From the NCBI RefSeq assembly GCF_900112415.1, contig NZ_FOLV01000024.1, positions 1-54,034 on the forward strand: a stretch of DNA of 54,034 nucleotides. The letters run 5' to 3'. The notes beneath the pieces were generated by a model that ran no database searches, was not told where the DNA came from, and saw only the letters and a program-made list of their open reading frames with translations. Shown in pieces: positions 8,576 to 16,808 of this stretch. Made by a program: the position numbers and the translations under genes. This DNA is from Bacillus sp. 491mf (GTDB lineage: Bacteria > Bacillota > Bacilli > Bacillales > Bacillaceae_G). Every line of letters starts with the position of its first letter. Positions within the stretch are counted from its first letter, which is position 1.

Positions 8576-9022
8576 ATTTTGAACAGGTATATCCGCCCGA
8601 TCAATGACTAAATTATATGTCAGTCCCATTAATACTAACAGTCCACCTATTATTTTACCAATTGATATTTCATGTGAATTGAAAAAATCAAGGATAACAC
8701 CCATACCTAATTGACCGATAAAAATGAGTAATGTCAAATAGAAGGAAGATATTTTAGGAATAATATAGTTCGATAACCCAATTACTACAACACCTACTAA
8801 ACCACCTAAATAAGCAAGAAACGGTATGGACTGCAATGTGGTGTAGGACATGTTAAAAGATTCATTACTAAAAACTAAAAACAGCAGCGAAAAAGCGAGA
8901 CCAGTAACATAGTTGAAAAAAGTACCTTGGAAAATTCCGATTTGAGTTGCTAAATTTGCATTTATCACTCTAGCAATTACAATAGAGCAGCCAGCTAAAA
9001 TCGCAATACATATATATAACAT
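8558..9022 (-). CDS. DMT transporter subunit, DUF606/YdcZ family
   Basis: This 154-aa protein has about five hydrophobic segments and the DUF606/YdcZ pattern of half-size drug/metabolite transporters (LVLMGLTYNLVIDR at the end). ATG 9022 follows GGAGGAG. Its ribosome site overlaps the end of the neighbouring 9036-9458 gene of the same family. Two adjacent half-size DMT proteins usually form a heterodimer with dual topology. The operon is divergent from a Crp/Fnr regulator. Confidence 0.85.
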   Translation of the reverse strand: MLYICIAILAGCSIVIARVINANLATQIGIFQGTFFNYVTGLAFSLLFLVFSNESFNMSYTTLQSIPFLAYLGGLVGVVVIGLSNYIIPKISSFYLTLLIFIGQLGMGVILDFFNSHEISIGKIIGGLLVLMGLTYNLVIDRADIPVQNKKQAY

Positions 9023-9035
9023 CTTTTCTCCTCCA

Positions 9036-9458
9036 TTAATAAATATTCATTACAATAATTCCAAAAGCGATCAGTAATAAACCGACCATTTTCTTTTTTT
9101 CAAACTTCACAGCCTTCATTCCTAATAATCCGAAATGATCGATGACAATAGAAGTAATCGACTGGCCGAGTAAGCCTAAAGCGATTGTTAAGGATACACC
9201 GAGTGTTGAAAAGCTAACATTGGTAAACAATACGGTGAATACACCGATAGCTCCCGCGCTATATAAGTAAAGCGGAATTCCTTTACGAATCTTAATTTTA
9301 AATTTACCCACTAATAAAATGATAATAACCGCAATTAATCCAACGATATGAATGAGAACACTAGCGTTATAATTTCCTATAACTTCTGCTAATATGCCAT
9401 TTAGTGGAATCATCAGCGCGATGAGAGCACCGATAAATGCGGAAAGTAATTTATACAT
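9036..9458 (-). CDS. DMT transporter subunit, DUF606/YdcZ family (partner)
   Basis: This protein of about 140 aa has about five membrane segments, with the family pattern GLLGQSITSIVIDHFGLLG. The start is the internal ATG at 9458, because AGGGGG lies just before it; an earlier ATG at 9476 precedes that site. It is the first gene of the pair. A 16-bp palindrome lies between it and the divergent regulator gene, suggesting that regulator controls the pair. Confidence 0.85.
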   Translation of the reverse strand: MYKLLSAFIGALIALMIPLNGILAEVIGNYNASVLIHIVGLIAVIIILLVGKFKIKIRKGIPLYLYSAGAIGVFTVLFTNVSFSTLGVSLTIALGLLGQSITSIVIDHFGLLGMKAVKFEKKKMVGLLLIAFGIIVMNIY

Positions 9459-9514
9459 AGCATTTCCCCCTTGCATTTTTAAAGTTAATTTATCATGATT
9501 GAAGTATCGTGTAT

Positions 9515-9530
9515 TATGACATATGTCATA
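9515..9530. promoter_or_regulatory. 16-bp palindrome, probable Crp/Fnr-type operator
   Basis: TATGACATATGTCATA is a perfect palindrome with the arm spacing of Crp/Fnr sites (TATGA-N6-TCATA, compare TGTGA-N6-TCACA). It lies in the 96-base divergent region between the DMT pair and the Crp/Fnr gene. Its outer arms also resemble a PlcR box, but two fixed PlcR positions differ. Confidence 0.6.
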
Positions 9531-9554
9531 GTAAAGAGGGGATTTGGAGAATTT

Positions 9555-10253
9555 ATGAAAAAAATATATGATTCAAAGAAGTTAGATGAGTATATTCAAA
9601 AGAATAATATTGAAGATTTTTTTAGTCATGACATAAAGTCTGTGATGGAGTTGCTGTTATTTAAAAAGAATGAATATATATGTAGAGAAAATGAAACGCT
9701 TCATCATCTTTACTTTTTTGTAGATGGAAAAGCAAAGGTATATACGACTTTAAGTAACGGTAAATCGTTATTATTAACTTTTTATAATGGGTTTGAAGTT
9801 ATGGGAGATGTTGAATTGGTTCGTTCTCAAAAAACGTTTTCGAATGTCCAAGTAATAAAGGACTCTTATTGCATTGGAATTCCATTAGAAAAAATTAGAT
9901 TGCGTTTACTTCATGATGCAACCTTTTTAAGTTTTATTTGTGACTCTTTAGCACATAAACTTGCAAGACTTGCTCAAAATAGCTCCATTAATTTACTTTA
10001 TCCACTTGAGAATCGCTTAGCGAGTTATATTCTTGCGACAGGTGAAAGTGTTGAAAATGAAAAGAATACAATGGTATTTCAAGGGAATTTAACCGAGATA
10101 TCCGAGTTGTTAGGAACAAGTTACCGACATTTACTGCGAACATTAAATATTCTTTGTGATAAAGGAGTGTTAGAAAAGAAGGGGAGTTATTTTGAAGTAA
10201 TAGATAAGCTTTTACTACAAGAGTTGGCGGCAGATGTTTATAAACAAAATTAA
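9555..10253 (+). CDS. Crp/Fnr family transcriptional regulator, YeiL-like
   Basis: This 232-aa protein has an N-terminal cyclic-nucleotide-binding-type beta-roll (about residues 20-130) and a C-terminal winged helix around NLTEISELLGTSYRHLLRTLN. No Fnr-type N-terminal cysteine cluster is seen, and the cAMP-binding residues are not evident, so the ligand is unknown. The layout resembles E. coli YeiL. ATG 9555 is chosen with TTGGAGA upstream rather than the earlier in-frame codon at 9495. It is divergent from the DMT pair, sharing a palindromic operator. Confidence 0.82.
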   Translation: MKKIYDSKKLDEYIQKNNIEDFFSHDIKSVMELLLFKKNEYICRENETLHHLYFFVDGKAKVYTTLSNGKSLLLTFYNGFEVMGDVELVRSQKTFSNVQVIKDSYCIGIPLEKIRLRLLHDATFLSFICDSLAHKLARLAQNSSINLLYPLENRLASYILATGESVENEKNTMVFQGNLTEISELLGTSYRHLLRTLNILCDKGVLEKKGSYFEVIDKLLLQELAADVYKQN

Positions 10254-10257
10254 ACAT

Positions 10258-10600
10258 ACAATGGAAGTTTTTAGTTTGTAAGGAGTCGTCACTTTTTTAC
10301 CTAGTCAGTGAATCTTGAATTGCTGTTTTAAACGGGGCTAATTAGTTATATTTTGAAAAACGTTATGAGTCAAGACAAAAATGAGATCAAAGTCGTTAGA
10401 GGTTTACTAAAAGCCGGCCATTACCGATGTTAGTACTAACCTTTAAAAGAGGAATACAACAATTAGAATAATAAAAAGCCGATTTTCCTTAATGTACAGA
10501 AAGTCGGTTTTTTTCTTGTCAAATATGCTTAGCGTACACTAGTCATGTATTTTTCAGAATAACAGGAGAATATATAGAAAATGCTACATAAATAGGAAGT
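10258..10600. other. Gap without a gene; contains an orphan terminator
   Basis: No open frame of interest is seen. Around 10475-10515, AAAAAGCCGATTTTCC and an AAGTCGGTTTTTTT arm form a terminator-like hairpin with a strong T tail. It may end the Crp/Fnr transcript or be left from a lost gene. Confidence 0.5.
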
Positions 10601-10624
10601 TTGATCAACTTAGGAGGGACAACT

Positions 10625-11116
10625 TTGTACAATTGGATAGTAAAATCTGTACCTAATTTATTTACAATTGGAAATTTATTGTGCGGTGTTTTTTCAATTA
10701 CCTTAAATATGAGCGGCTTTTTGGAAACGGCCTCCATTTTTATTTTCTTTTCGGCTGTTTTAGATCTCTTAGATGGAAGGATTGCAAGAAAATTAAAAGT
10801 GAATAGTGAGTTTGGCGTAGAATTGGATTCTTTAGCTGATATTGTTAGTTTTGGAGTTGCTCCTGCACTTTTATTTCATTCGATAGCGGCACCATCTATT
10901 TTAACTTCTTTGGCATTTATCCTTTTCCCAACGATGGGTGCTTTAAGATTAGCTAAATTTAGTGTTAAACCAACCATTGGATATTTTAAGGGGTTACCTA
11001 TTCCAGCTGCTGGATTACCATTGGCTGGTATGGCATTTTTTTCATATAGCAATGCGTGGATTACCTTAATCCTCGCTTTCTTAATGGTGAGTCCAATTAG
11101 GTTTAAAAAATTTTAA
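10625..11116 (+). CDS. pssA: CDP-diacylglycerol-serine O-phosphatidyltransferase (PssA-like)
   Basis: This 163-aa membrane enzyme makes phosphatidylserine from CDP-diacylglycerol and serine, the first step to phosphatidylethanolamine. The CDP-alcohol phosphatidyltransferase motif DG-x2-AR-x8-G-x3-D-x3-D is intact in DLLDGRIARKL and EFGVELDSLAD. Several hydrophobic helices follow. TTG 10625 follows AGGAGGG at 10612-10618. A phosphatidylserine decarboxylase gene is not adjacent, and the protein is slightly shorter than usual at the C-terminus, so it may be a second copy. An IS231-type repeat unit follows within a few bases. Confidence 0.85.
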   Translation: MYNWIVKSVPNLFTIGNLLCGVFSITLNMSGFLETASIFIFFSAVLDLLDGRIARKLKVNSEFGVELDSLADIVSFGVAPALLFHSIAAPSILTSLAFILFPTMGALRLAKFSVKPTIGYFKGLPIPAAGLPLAGMAFFSYSNAWITLILAFLMVSPIRFKKF

Positions 11117-11118
11117 TA

Positions 11119-11216
11119 GGGGTACAGTCCCATGCCGATTGAGTTAAGAGCTTTTAATACCCCAAACCTTTGGGATAACTCGTTCTTTTAGCTTGATGGC
11201 AATATGGCAGACCCCC
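11119..11216. repeat. IS231-type MITE unit (degenerate)
   Basis: The unit starts with GGGGTACAGTCC and CATGCCGATTGAGTTAAG, a variant of the IS231 end CATGCCCATCAACTTAAG, and ends with TTAGCTTGATGGCAATATG and GACCCCC. The interior resembles that of the 38429-38523 unit (ATACCCCAAA, TAACTCGTTCTTTTAGCTTGAT). There is no coding content. The rest of the interval to 11379 shows nothing else. Confidence 0.6.
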
Positions 11217-11379
11217 TATAAGCAAACCAAAGATGTAGCCATGTTATAAGAAATATTGAATCGTAGTACATCCCAAATTACACTTAAATATACTGTTAAT
11301 GAACAAAGAAGAAAAAGATAATTTCTTGGCTACATTTTTAATCTAACGTTAAAGCTTTTAAAAATACGTAATAGGATAG

Positions 11380-12561
11380 TCATGCTTGTTTTTTTGTTTT
11401 CCAAAAATACAGTCCAAGATAACATAGGAGAATAAGACTAAAGATGTATAGTGTGTTTGTTAATCCGAATAAATCCGATAGACTGCCGCTTAACGTTGGA
11501 CCGCAGAACATGCCAATTGAGTATGCCGTATTATAGATTGCAAAGAGTGTACCGTATGCACGAATTCCATTTTTGTCTGCGATGTATGTCAGTTCTGGCA
11601 AGGCAGGTGCTAGTAAGAAACTGAAGCTAATTCCTAGGACAGCCAAAACAATTATTTCAGTGATTATATTAGGAGCAAGTGTTGTAAATGGAAAGCAAAG
11701 AGCAGCAATTATAAGTCCAATAATCATTGTTTGATTTCTGCCAAGCTTGTTTGAAAGTGTTCCTATTACAGGAGCAGTAAATCCATAAGCGAGTGTGGGA
11801 ACAGCAAATAAAAGTCCGATTGTTCCTGAATTTGCGTTTAAAACATTATGTAAATATAAAGGAAGAGTCGGCTCTAAAGCGCTAGGCAAGGCAGATCCAA
11901 TTATAATAATTCCGATAATCATAAATAAAGAGTGCATCTTTAAGATGGAACGATAAGAAATGCGTTGGTCAGTATCCTGTTTCGGTTCATCATGAAGCAA
12001 TGTGATTCGTAATATACCATCAATAAGTGCGATTCCTGCTGCGAAGATAAATGGTAAGTGATAGCCACCCCATTGGTAGAGAAAACCACCGATAGTTGGA
12101 CCTAATAGCATTCCAATTGCTTGGCCAGATAGAGCAATCCCCATTGCTTTCCCGCGCTCTTGCAGTGGGAATACATCAGCAAGAAGGGCTAACCCAGCTG
12201 TCCATGTTGCAGCGGCTGATATACCTTGTAGCATTCGTGCTAGAACCAATAACCAAAAATTGTTCGCAAATCCAAATAACAAAGTTGCAGCTGCTAATCC
12301 AAATAAACCTAGAATCATAGGGAGTCTTCTTCCTACTTTATCAGAGAGTACCCCTAATATTGGAGTTGCAAGAAGTAACGTAATGGCATAGCTGCCGAAT
12401 AAAAAGCCAATTTCAGCTTGTGTGGCCCCAAGTGTTTTTGCATAGCTTGGAATGATCGGCACGATCATTCCGTAAATAAGCATGTCAGTAAAGACAGCTA
12501 CTGCGACAACCCATAAAGCAGCTTTTTGTATTCGAGACATTTTTATTTGAGATTCCATCAT
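11380..12561 (-). CDS. MFS transporter, DHA1-type multidrug efflux
   Basis: This 393-aa protein has about 12 hydrophobic segments; motif A is GVLSDKVGRRLPM and the antiporter motif C lies in IALSGQAIGMLLGPTIGGFLY. It is a proton-driven efflux pump by family. Its ATG overlaps the stop of the PadR gene by 4 bases (12558-12561), so the two are translationally coupled. The pump is probably induced when its substrate inactivates the PadR repressor. Confidence 0.88.
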   Translation of the reverse strand: MMESQIKMSRIQKAALWVVAVAVFTDMLIYGMIVPIIPSYAKTLGATQAEIGFLFGSYAITLLLATPILGVLSDKVGRRLPMILGLFGLAAATLLFGFANNFWLLVLARMLQGISAAATWTAGLALLADVFPLQERGKAMGIALSGQAIGMLLGPTIGGFLYQWGGYHLPFIFAAGIALIDGILRITLLHDEPKQDTDQRISYRSILKMHSLFMIIGIIIIGSALPSALEPTLPLYLHNVLNANSGTIGLLFAVPTLAYGFTAPVIGTLSNKLGRNQTMIIGLIIAALCFPFTTLAPNIITEIIVLAVLGISFSFLLAPALPELTYIADKNGIRAYGTLFAIYNTAYSIGMFCGPTLSGSLSDLFGLTNTLYIFSLILLCYLGLYFWKTKKQA

Positions 12562-13124
12562 TTTTCCTCCTCTCTGTTCTTTTCTTCTAATATAGATAAC
12601 TTCTTTTCTAGCTTTTCGATAAAATGAAGCTGCATCTCACATTGTTCATAAATATTTTCAAAAATAAGAGTTACATGCTCAGGAACGTCGATCATTTTCT
12701 CTTTAATCGATTGTCCTGCTTTCATATTTTCGTACACGTCTACAATTCCTTTTTTTTGCTCCTGCAAAGCAACTATGATTTTCTCGACAGAAACTGCATC
12801 AGCTGTGAAAAAAGTTAGTGCTGTGTATAGATGAGTTGGGAAAGTTACCGAAGATTGCTGAAAAGATTCAATCATTAGCTTGTGAAATTCATCTTTTCCA
12901 GCAGGTGTGACACTATAAATTGCCTTGGAACGATTTCCTGTTTTTTCAACAGTATCTAATTCTACTAACCCTTCTTTGTCCATTTTTTTTAAAGCGTGGT
13001 AAATAGAAGCGGGGAAAACACCTGCCCACGTATCAGTTTGCGCAGATTGCATTGCTTGCTGTAATTCATAGCCGGACATAGGACCGTACTGCATTAATAA
13101 ACCAAGTACCATTAATCTTGTCAT
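12558..13124 (-). CDS. PadR family transcriptional regulator
   Basis: This 188-aa regulator has an N-terminal PadR winged helix (LGLLMQYGPMSGYELQQAM, then VFPASIYHALKKMDKEGLV) and a C-terminal helical Vir_act_alpha_C-type dimerisation region. It is the first gene of a two-gene unit with the MFS pump, typical of PadR-controlled multidrug systems such as LmrR. A perfect 20-bp palindrome lies 31 bases before its ATG and is the probable autoregulatory operator. Confidence 0.88.
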   Translation of the reverse strand: MTRLMVLGLLMQYGPMSGYELQQAMQSAQTDTWAGVFPASIYHALKKMDKEGLVELDTVEKTGNRSKAIYSVTPAGKDEFHKLMIESFQQSSVTFPTHLYTALTFFTADAVSVEKIIVALQEQKKGIVDVYENMKAGQSIKEKMIDVPEHVTLIFENIYEQCEMQLHFIEKLEKKLSILEEKNREEEK

Positions 13125-13155
13125 TAGTATCCCTCCGTTAAAATAGAAAACATTT

Positions 13156-13175
13156 AATACTAAACGTTTAGTATT
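13156..13175. promoter_or_regulatory. 20-bp palindromic operator of the PadR/MFS unit
   Basis: AATACTAAACGTTTAGTATT is perfectly symmetrical. The core ACTAAACGTTTAGT is identical to a palindrome before the TetR/MFS pair at 21161-21174, although the two regulators belong to different families. Confidence 0.7.
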
Positions 13176-13278
13176 GATGTAAGCATATTGAATAAGTTCT
13201 GTTTTGTCAAGATTTGGTACGTAATTTTTTATTCAACTTAAGTACGCCACTGGTGAAGCGATGCAGCTTGATACAAAT

Positions 13279-13324
13279 AATAATCAGAAAGATGATTGAC
13301 AATAATCATTTTTCTGATTATTAT
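13279..13324 (+). promoter_or_regulatory. lysK promoter with a flanking inverted repeat
   Basis: TTGACA (13296-13301), a 17-base spacer and TATTAT (13319-13324) form a near-consensus vegetative promoter about 30 bases before the T-box leader. AATAATCAGAAA (13279-13290) and TTTCTGATTATT (13311-13322) are a perfect 12-bp inverted repeat bracketing the -35 box. This could be an operator or, less likely, chance in AT-rich DNA. Confidence 0.55.
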
Positions 13325-13354
13325 TAATGCAATTAAAAAAATGAAAATATTAGC

Positions 13355-13640
13355 AGCAATGAAGAGAAGAGTAATTAAGAATTGATATGTAACAGAGAAC
13401 TCCGATAGCTGAGAAGGAGAGATAGCGATCTTAATGAAAAAAGACTTGGAGCTTCGTATGGAACTAAGTTGATTAGGGATAATACGACGGATTCTCCCGT
13501 TATAGAGATAGGGTATACGCAATTTGCCGTACCCGAAGAGATTGGTATGGTGACATATCAATAAACTGAGGTGGTACCACGATGAGCACAACTCTCGTCC
13601 TCAAGATGTATAGTCTTGGGGGTGGGAGTTTTTTTATTTG
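13355..13640 (+). ncRNA. T-box riboswitch, lysine specifier
   Basis: The leader shows a stem I (GAAGAGAAGAGTAATTAAG pairing through ATTAAG with CTTAAT at 13430-13435), an A-rich specifier region GAAAAAAG consistent with codon AAA (Lys), the T-box core GAGGTGGTACCACG (13568-13581), and a terminator made of AACTCTCGTCCTCAAGA and TCTTGGGGGTGGGAGTT followed by seven Ts. Uncharged tRNA-Lys would bind specifier and T-box and favour the antiterminator, allowing transcription into lysK. The downstream gene agrees with the specifier. Confidence 0.88.
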
Positions 13641-13688
13641 GGAAAAAGGAAAAAGAGAATTGAAATGATTTTATGAAGAGGTGATAGT

Positions 13689-15239
13689 ATGCACTGGGCA
13701 TATAAAATAGCAAATGAATTAATTAATACGTATCCAAATAAAGATACTTTTGTGTGTGCGTCAGGAATTAGTCCTTCGGGATCAGTTCATATAGGGAACT
13801 TTCGGGAGATTGTAACAACACATTTTGTAGTGAAGGCGCTGCAAGACTTAGGGAAGAAAACACGTTTTATTTTCTCTTGGGACGATTATGATCGTTTTAG
13901 GAAAGTTCCTAAAAATGTTGATCCCTCTTTTGAAAAATATATTGGTTTGCCGTATTCAGATATTCCGGATCCTTTTGGGTGTCATACGTCGTATGCAGAA
14001 CACTTTGAAAAAGAATTTGAAAAGTCTCTAGCAGCCTTTGGGATTGAAGTGGAGTTTCTATATCAGAGTAAGGAATATAGAACTGGTAGATATAACAAAC
14101 ACATTCTTCATGCATTACAACAAAGAAAAGAAATATATGACATAGTCATGAAATTTAAAACGAGTGATATTTCAGAAGAAGAGAAAAATGCTTTCTACCC
14201 AATTGCACTATATTGCGAGAATTGCGGAAAAGATCATACAGAAATAAAAAAGTTTGATGAAGAAAATAAAACGATTGAATATGTTTGTAGTTGTGGAAAC
14301 CATTCAATATTATCAGTGATGAGTGCAAATAATATGAAACTGAATTGGAAAATAGATTGGCCAATGAGATGGATGGTTGAAGATGTCATTTTTGAACCTG
14401 GAGGAAGAGATCACTCATCAGAAACAGGAAGTTATAACGTATCAAAAGAAATTGCTAGGAGGATTTTTAACTATGAAGCCCCTAGCTATGTAGCTTATGA
14501 ATTTATAGGAATAAAAGGCGATCATAAAAAAATGTCTAGCTCAGCTGGAAATATTATAACGCCAAATGAGCTACTGAACATATACTTACCTGAAATCATT
14601 CTATTTATGTTTTCGAAGTATAAGCCCAATGCACCTTTCAATATTGGCTTAGATGAAGATGTGATTAGAAATTACTCTGAATATGAAAGATTTAGAGACA
14701 GTTACCGAAATGGAACGTTACAAGATAAAGATATATGTTCGGCACTTAAGTTATCAAAAGTGAACGATGAAAATGAGATGTTACCGAAATTTAACCAAGT
14801 AGCAGGTGTCTTACCATTAGTAAACTTTCATGTGCAGGCATTACAAAGTGTGCTTAGTAAAACAGATGAAGAATATACCGTCACAGACATCAAGCAAATA
14901 AGCGATCGAGTAGAATTTTGGATTAAAAATTGGTATCCACAAAAAATGATTCGTATAAATGATAGGAAAGATAACGAATACTATGAAACATTAAATGAGA
15001 TTCAGAAAAATTGGTTAAAAGAATTTTGTGACGTAATTCGTAAAAGTTGGCAGGCTGATCAATTAATGGAGAAAATATATGCAATTTGTCATGATGATGA
15101 CAAGAAAACTATGAGAGCGAATCAAAAAATATTATTTAATATGATATATAAACTCGTTTTGAATAGTTCAAATGGACCGCGGTTGCCGATGTTGATTCAA
15201 GCGGTGGGGGTTGAGCGAATGCTTACTTTATTGGATTAG
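13689..15239 (+). CDS. lysK: Class I lysyl-tRNA synthetase
   Basis: This 516-aa enzyme charges tRNA-Lys with lysine. It is the class I (LysRS1) form found in archaea and few bacteria, not the class II LysS. The class I signatures are HIGN at residues 34-37 and KMSSS in GDHKKMSSSAGN. A CxxC pair (CENCGKD, then CSCGN) may form a zinc site in the middle. B. cereus is known to carry both LysRS forms, with LysRS1 acting with LysRS2 on an unusual tRNA and expressed late in growth. ATG 13689 follows GAGGTG. Its own lysine T-box and promoter lie upstream. Confidence 0.95.
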   Translation: MHWAYKIANELINTYPNKDTFVCASGISPSGSVHIGNFREIVTTHFVVKALQDLGKKTRFIFSWDDYDRFRKVPKNVDPSFEKYIGLPYSDIPDPFGCHTSYAEHFEKEFEKSLAAFGIEVEFLYQSKEYRTGRYNKHILHALQQRKEIYDIVMKFKTSDISEEEKNAFYPIALYCENCGKDHTEIKKFDEENKTIEYVCSCGNHSILSVMSANNMKLNWKIDWPMRWMVEDVIFEPGGRDHSSETGSYNVSKEIARRIFNYEAPSYVAYEFIGIKGDHKKMSSSAGNIITPNELLNIYLPEIILFMFSKYKPNAPFNIGLDEDVIRNYSEYERFRDSYRNGTLQDKDICSALKLSKVNDENEMLPKFNQVAGVLPLVNFHVQALQSVLSKTDEEYTVTDIKQISDRVEFWIKNWYPQKMIRINDRKDNEYYETLNEIQKNWLKEFCDVIRKSWQADQLMEKIYAICHDDDKKTMRANQKILFNMIYKLVLNSSNGPRLPMLIQAVGVERMLTLLD

Positions 15240-15358
15240 TAATACAAAGAAGGTTTGAATAGATAAGGGTGTATCTAAAGATATTTTTTTCAATTTATAA
15301 TGATTGCTGGAGATTATTCCCCAGTTTCGGAAAAACTTTTATGAAATTAATACAATTC

Positions 15359-15408
15359 AAAATGACAGTTCCACCTATCTCGCGAGATATGGAGGAACTG
15401 TCATTTTT
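15359..15408 (+). terminator. lysK terminator
   Basis: AAAATGACAGTTCC pairs with GGAACTGTCATTTT, with further pairing around TCTCGCGAGA, and a T tail follows. Confidence 0.85.
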
Positions 15409-15468
15409 ATGTAACTTATACTTTACATAAAGGAACATATATATTACATTTTAAGTGGAGGGTGTTAA

Positions 15469-15675
15469 ATGAAAAATCATGTAAAGGTTGCTCGTGTAAA
15501 AGCAGACTTGACACAACAACAGCTTGCTGATGCAGTCGGTATTACAAGACAAACGGTTAGCCTTATTGAAAAAGGGAAATATAATCCGTCATTAAAGCTA
15601 TGTTTACAAATTTGCTATACCGTAAATGCCAAACTCGATGAAATATTTTGGGTGGATAAGGAGGATTTTGAATGA
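15469..15675 (+). CDS. XRE family helix-turn-helix regulator (small)
   Basis: This 68-aa protein is a single HTH_3 domain: LTQQQLADAVGITRQTVSLIEKG is the helix-turn-helix (written over residues 14-36), ending with the DEIFWV segment typical of YozG/YgzD-like small regulators. It overlaps the downstream membrane gene by 4 bases, so the two are coupled. Such HTH/membrane protein pairs are common in Bacillus; the DNA-binding partner probably represses the pair. Confidence 0.87.
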   Translation: MKNHVKVARVKADLTQQQLADAVGITRQTVSLIEKGKYNPSLKLCLQICYTVNAKLDEIFWVDKEDFE

Positions 15676-16103
15676 AAAAAATTACAGATGAAAGACTGAT
15701 TGTAAGGAATTTGCAAAATATTAAAATTGCATATATCGTCCAAACAATAGGGGTTTTATGTATTCTTGGCTACGACTTCATTCAAGGGGGAATGGAGAGA
15801 ATGCGTGAAAATCCCCTTTGGATGGTATTTATGTTAACCGCTATTGTAGCTGCCTATTTATCGATGAGTATTAGTGTAGAACACGAAAAAGAAATAAAAG
15901 ATCCTAAGAAATCATTTATTATTAGCATGGTAGTACTAACTGTATTTGGAACAGGTGTTGCATATCTTACTTCCATTACACCAAACTTTGGCTGGAAAGA
16001 TGGTCTATTATTAGGAGCTATTCTATTTATTTGTGGTTTAATACCAGTTTACTATGTGTATAATTTAAGAGTGAAACAAGGACAAGATCTAGAAGATGAG
16101 TAG
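15672..16103 (+). CDS. Small integral membrane protein paired with the XRE regulator
   Basis: This 143-aa protein has four hydrophobic segments (about residues 18-38, 50-67, 82-104 and 112-132) and charged ends; the C-terminus KQGQDLEDE is probably cytoplasmic. I do not recognise a catalytic motif. Its ATG overlaps the stop of the XRE gene. It may be a sensor or immunity-like partner of the regulator, but the function is unknown. Confidence 0.75.
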   Translation: MKKITDERLIVRNLQNIKIAYIVQTIGVLCILGYDFIQGGMERMRENPLWMVFMLTAIVAAYLSMSISVEHEKEIKDPKKSFIISMVVLTVFGTGVAYLTSITPNFGWKDGLLLGAILFICGLIPVYYVYNLRVKQGQDLEDE

Positions 16104-16348
16104 AATGTGTAAAAGCTAGGTGAACTGTATCCCGAAGCGTGGACACTTAAAAAATTCCATGATGCAGGGTACAGTTCAGCGCTTCTTGCGCGCTTGAGGT
16201 GGGGGTCTTCTCACCAGATATGATAAAAGAAGGATTCTACATTTCATTCATAGAACAAGTAGTATGGCCAAAAGAGAAAATCAATATAAGTAACATAATA
16301 TAATTATGTTGATGAATTTGATAGATATTTTGATAAGGGGAATTACAA
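16104..16348. other. Intergenic region with an unassigned long inverted repeat
   Basis: TGAACTGTATCCC (16121-16133) and GGGTACAGTTCA (16167-16178) pair around a 33-base loop without a T tail, more like a small insertion end pair than a terminator. A 27-codon open frame (16220-16303, starting MIKEGFYISFIEQVVW) follows a G-rich stretch; it may be the tail of a lost gene. Neither is assigned. Confidence 0.35.
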
Positions 16349-16588
16349 TTGAAGTATATCGAATTTGGAATCGGAAATAAGTGGCTTGTTAGAACAGAAA
16401 TTGAACATGACGATGGAACTGAAACGGAGCAGCGTGGTATTGTGAAGCCAATTCATTTTGAATCGGCGTATATGAGATGTTGGGTAGGAAAAACATGCTT
16501 TATTGTAGATACAAAAGAAGGTTTTAAGAAAATGACAAAGAACCGAAATGAACTCAAATTCATTTTTGGAATTGTAAGTAGGAAATAA
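16349..16588 (+). CDS. DUF3977 family small protein
   Basis: This 79-aa soluble protein has the pattern KYIEFGIGNKWLVRTE, RGIVKPI and WVGKTCFIVDTKEGFKK that I associate with the DUF3977 family of Bacillus. TTG 16349 follows AAGGGG. No catalytic motif or membrane segment is seen; the function is unknown. A terminator follows. Confidence 0.7.
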   Translation: MKYIEFGIGNKWLVRTEIEHDDGTETEQRGIVKPIHFESAYMRCWVGKTCFIVDTKEGFKKMTKNRNELKFIFGIVSRK

Positions 16589-16607
16589 GTAGAGAGTGAG
16601 AGATATA

Positions 16608-16650
16608 AGGGCTTTAACATATTAGTCATGTATAATATGTTAAAGCCCTT
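16608..16650. terminator. Terminator after the DUF3977 gene
   Basis: AAGGGCTTTAACATATTA pairs with TAATATGTTAAAGCCCTT; TGTTTTT follows. Confidence 0.85.
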
Positions 16651-16721
16651 TGTTTTTGGCAATAAATTTTGAAACTAGATTTGAATAGTATTTTGCTCTA
16701 TTTGAGTAGAAATAAATAAAA

Positions 16722-16744
16722 TTCCATAAACGACCGTTTATGGA
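16722..16744 (-). terminator. Terminator of the M3 peptidase gene
   Basis: TTCCATAAAC and GTTTATGGAA pair around GACC. On the minus strand the stem is followed by TTTTATTTATTT, placing it 65 bases after the peptidase stop. Confidence 0.75.
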
Positions 16745-16808
16745 ACTTGGAAATTTACTATCTTGGGCACAAAAAAATTATGCTACCTTTGAAATGAACT
16801 GGATTAAA

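Noticed and set aside
13238-13591. Minus-strand open frame of 117 codons before lysK
   Set aside because: It is antisense to the promoter and T-box leader of lysK, whose RNA motifs explain the conservation; no ribosome site supports it.
15240-15358. tRNA-like gene after lysK
   Set aside because: I looked for a cloverleaf and a GTTCRANNC-type T loop and found none.
16121-16178. Terminator after the membrane protein gene
   Set aside because: The stem has a 33-base loop and no T tail, so it is listed only as an unassigned inverted repeat.
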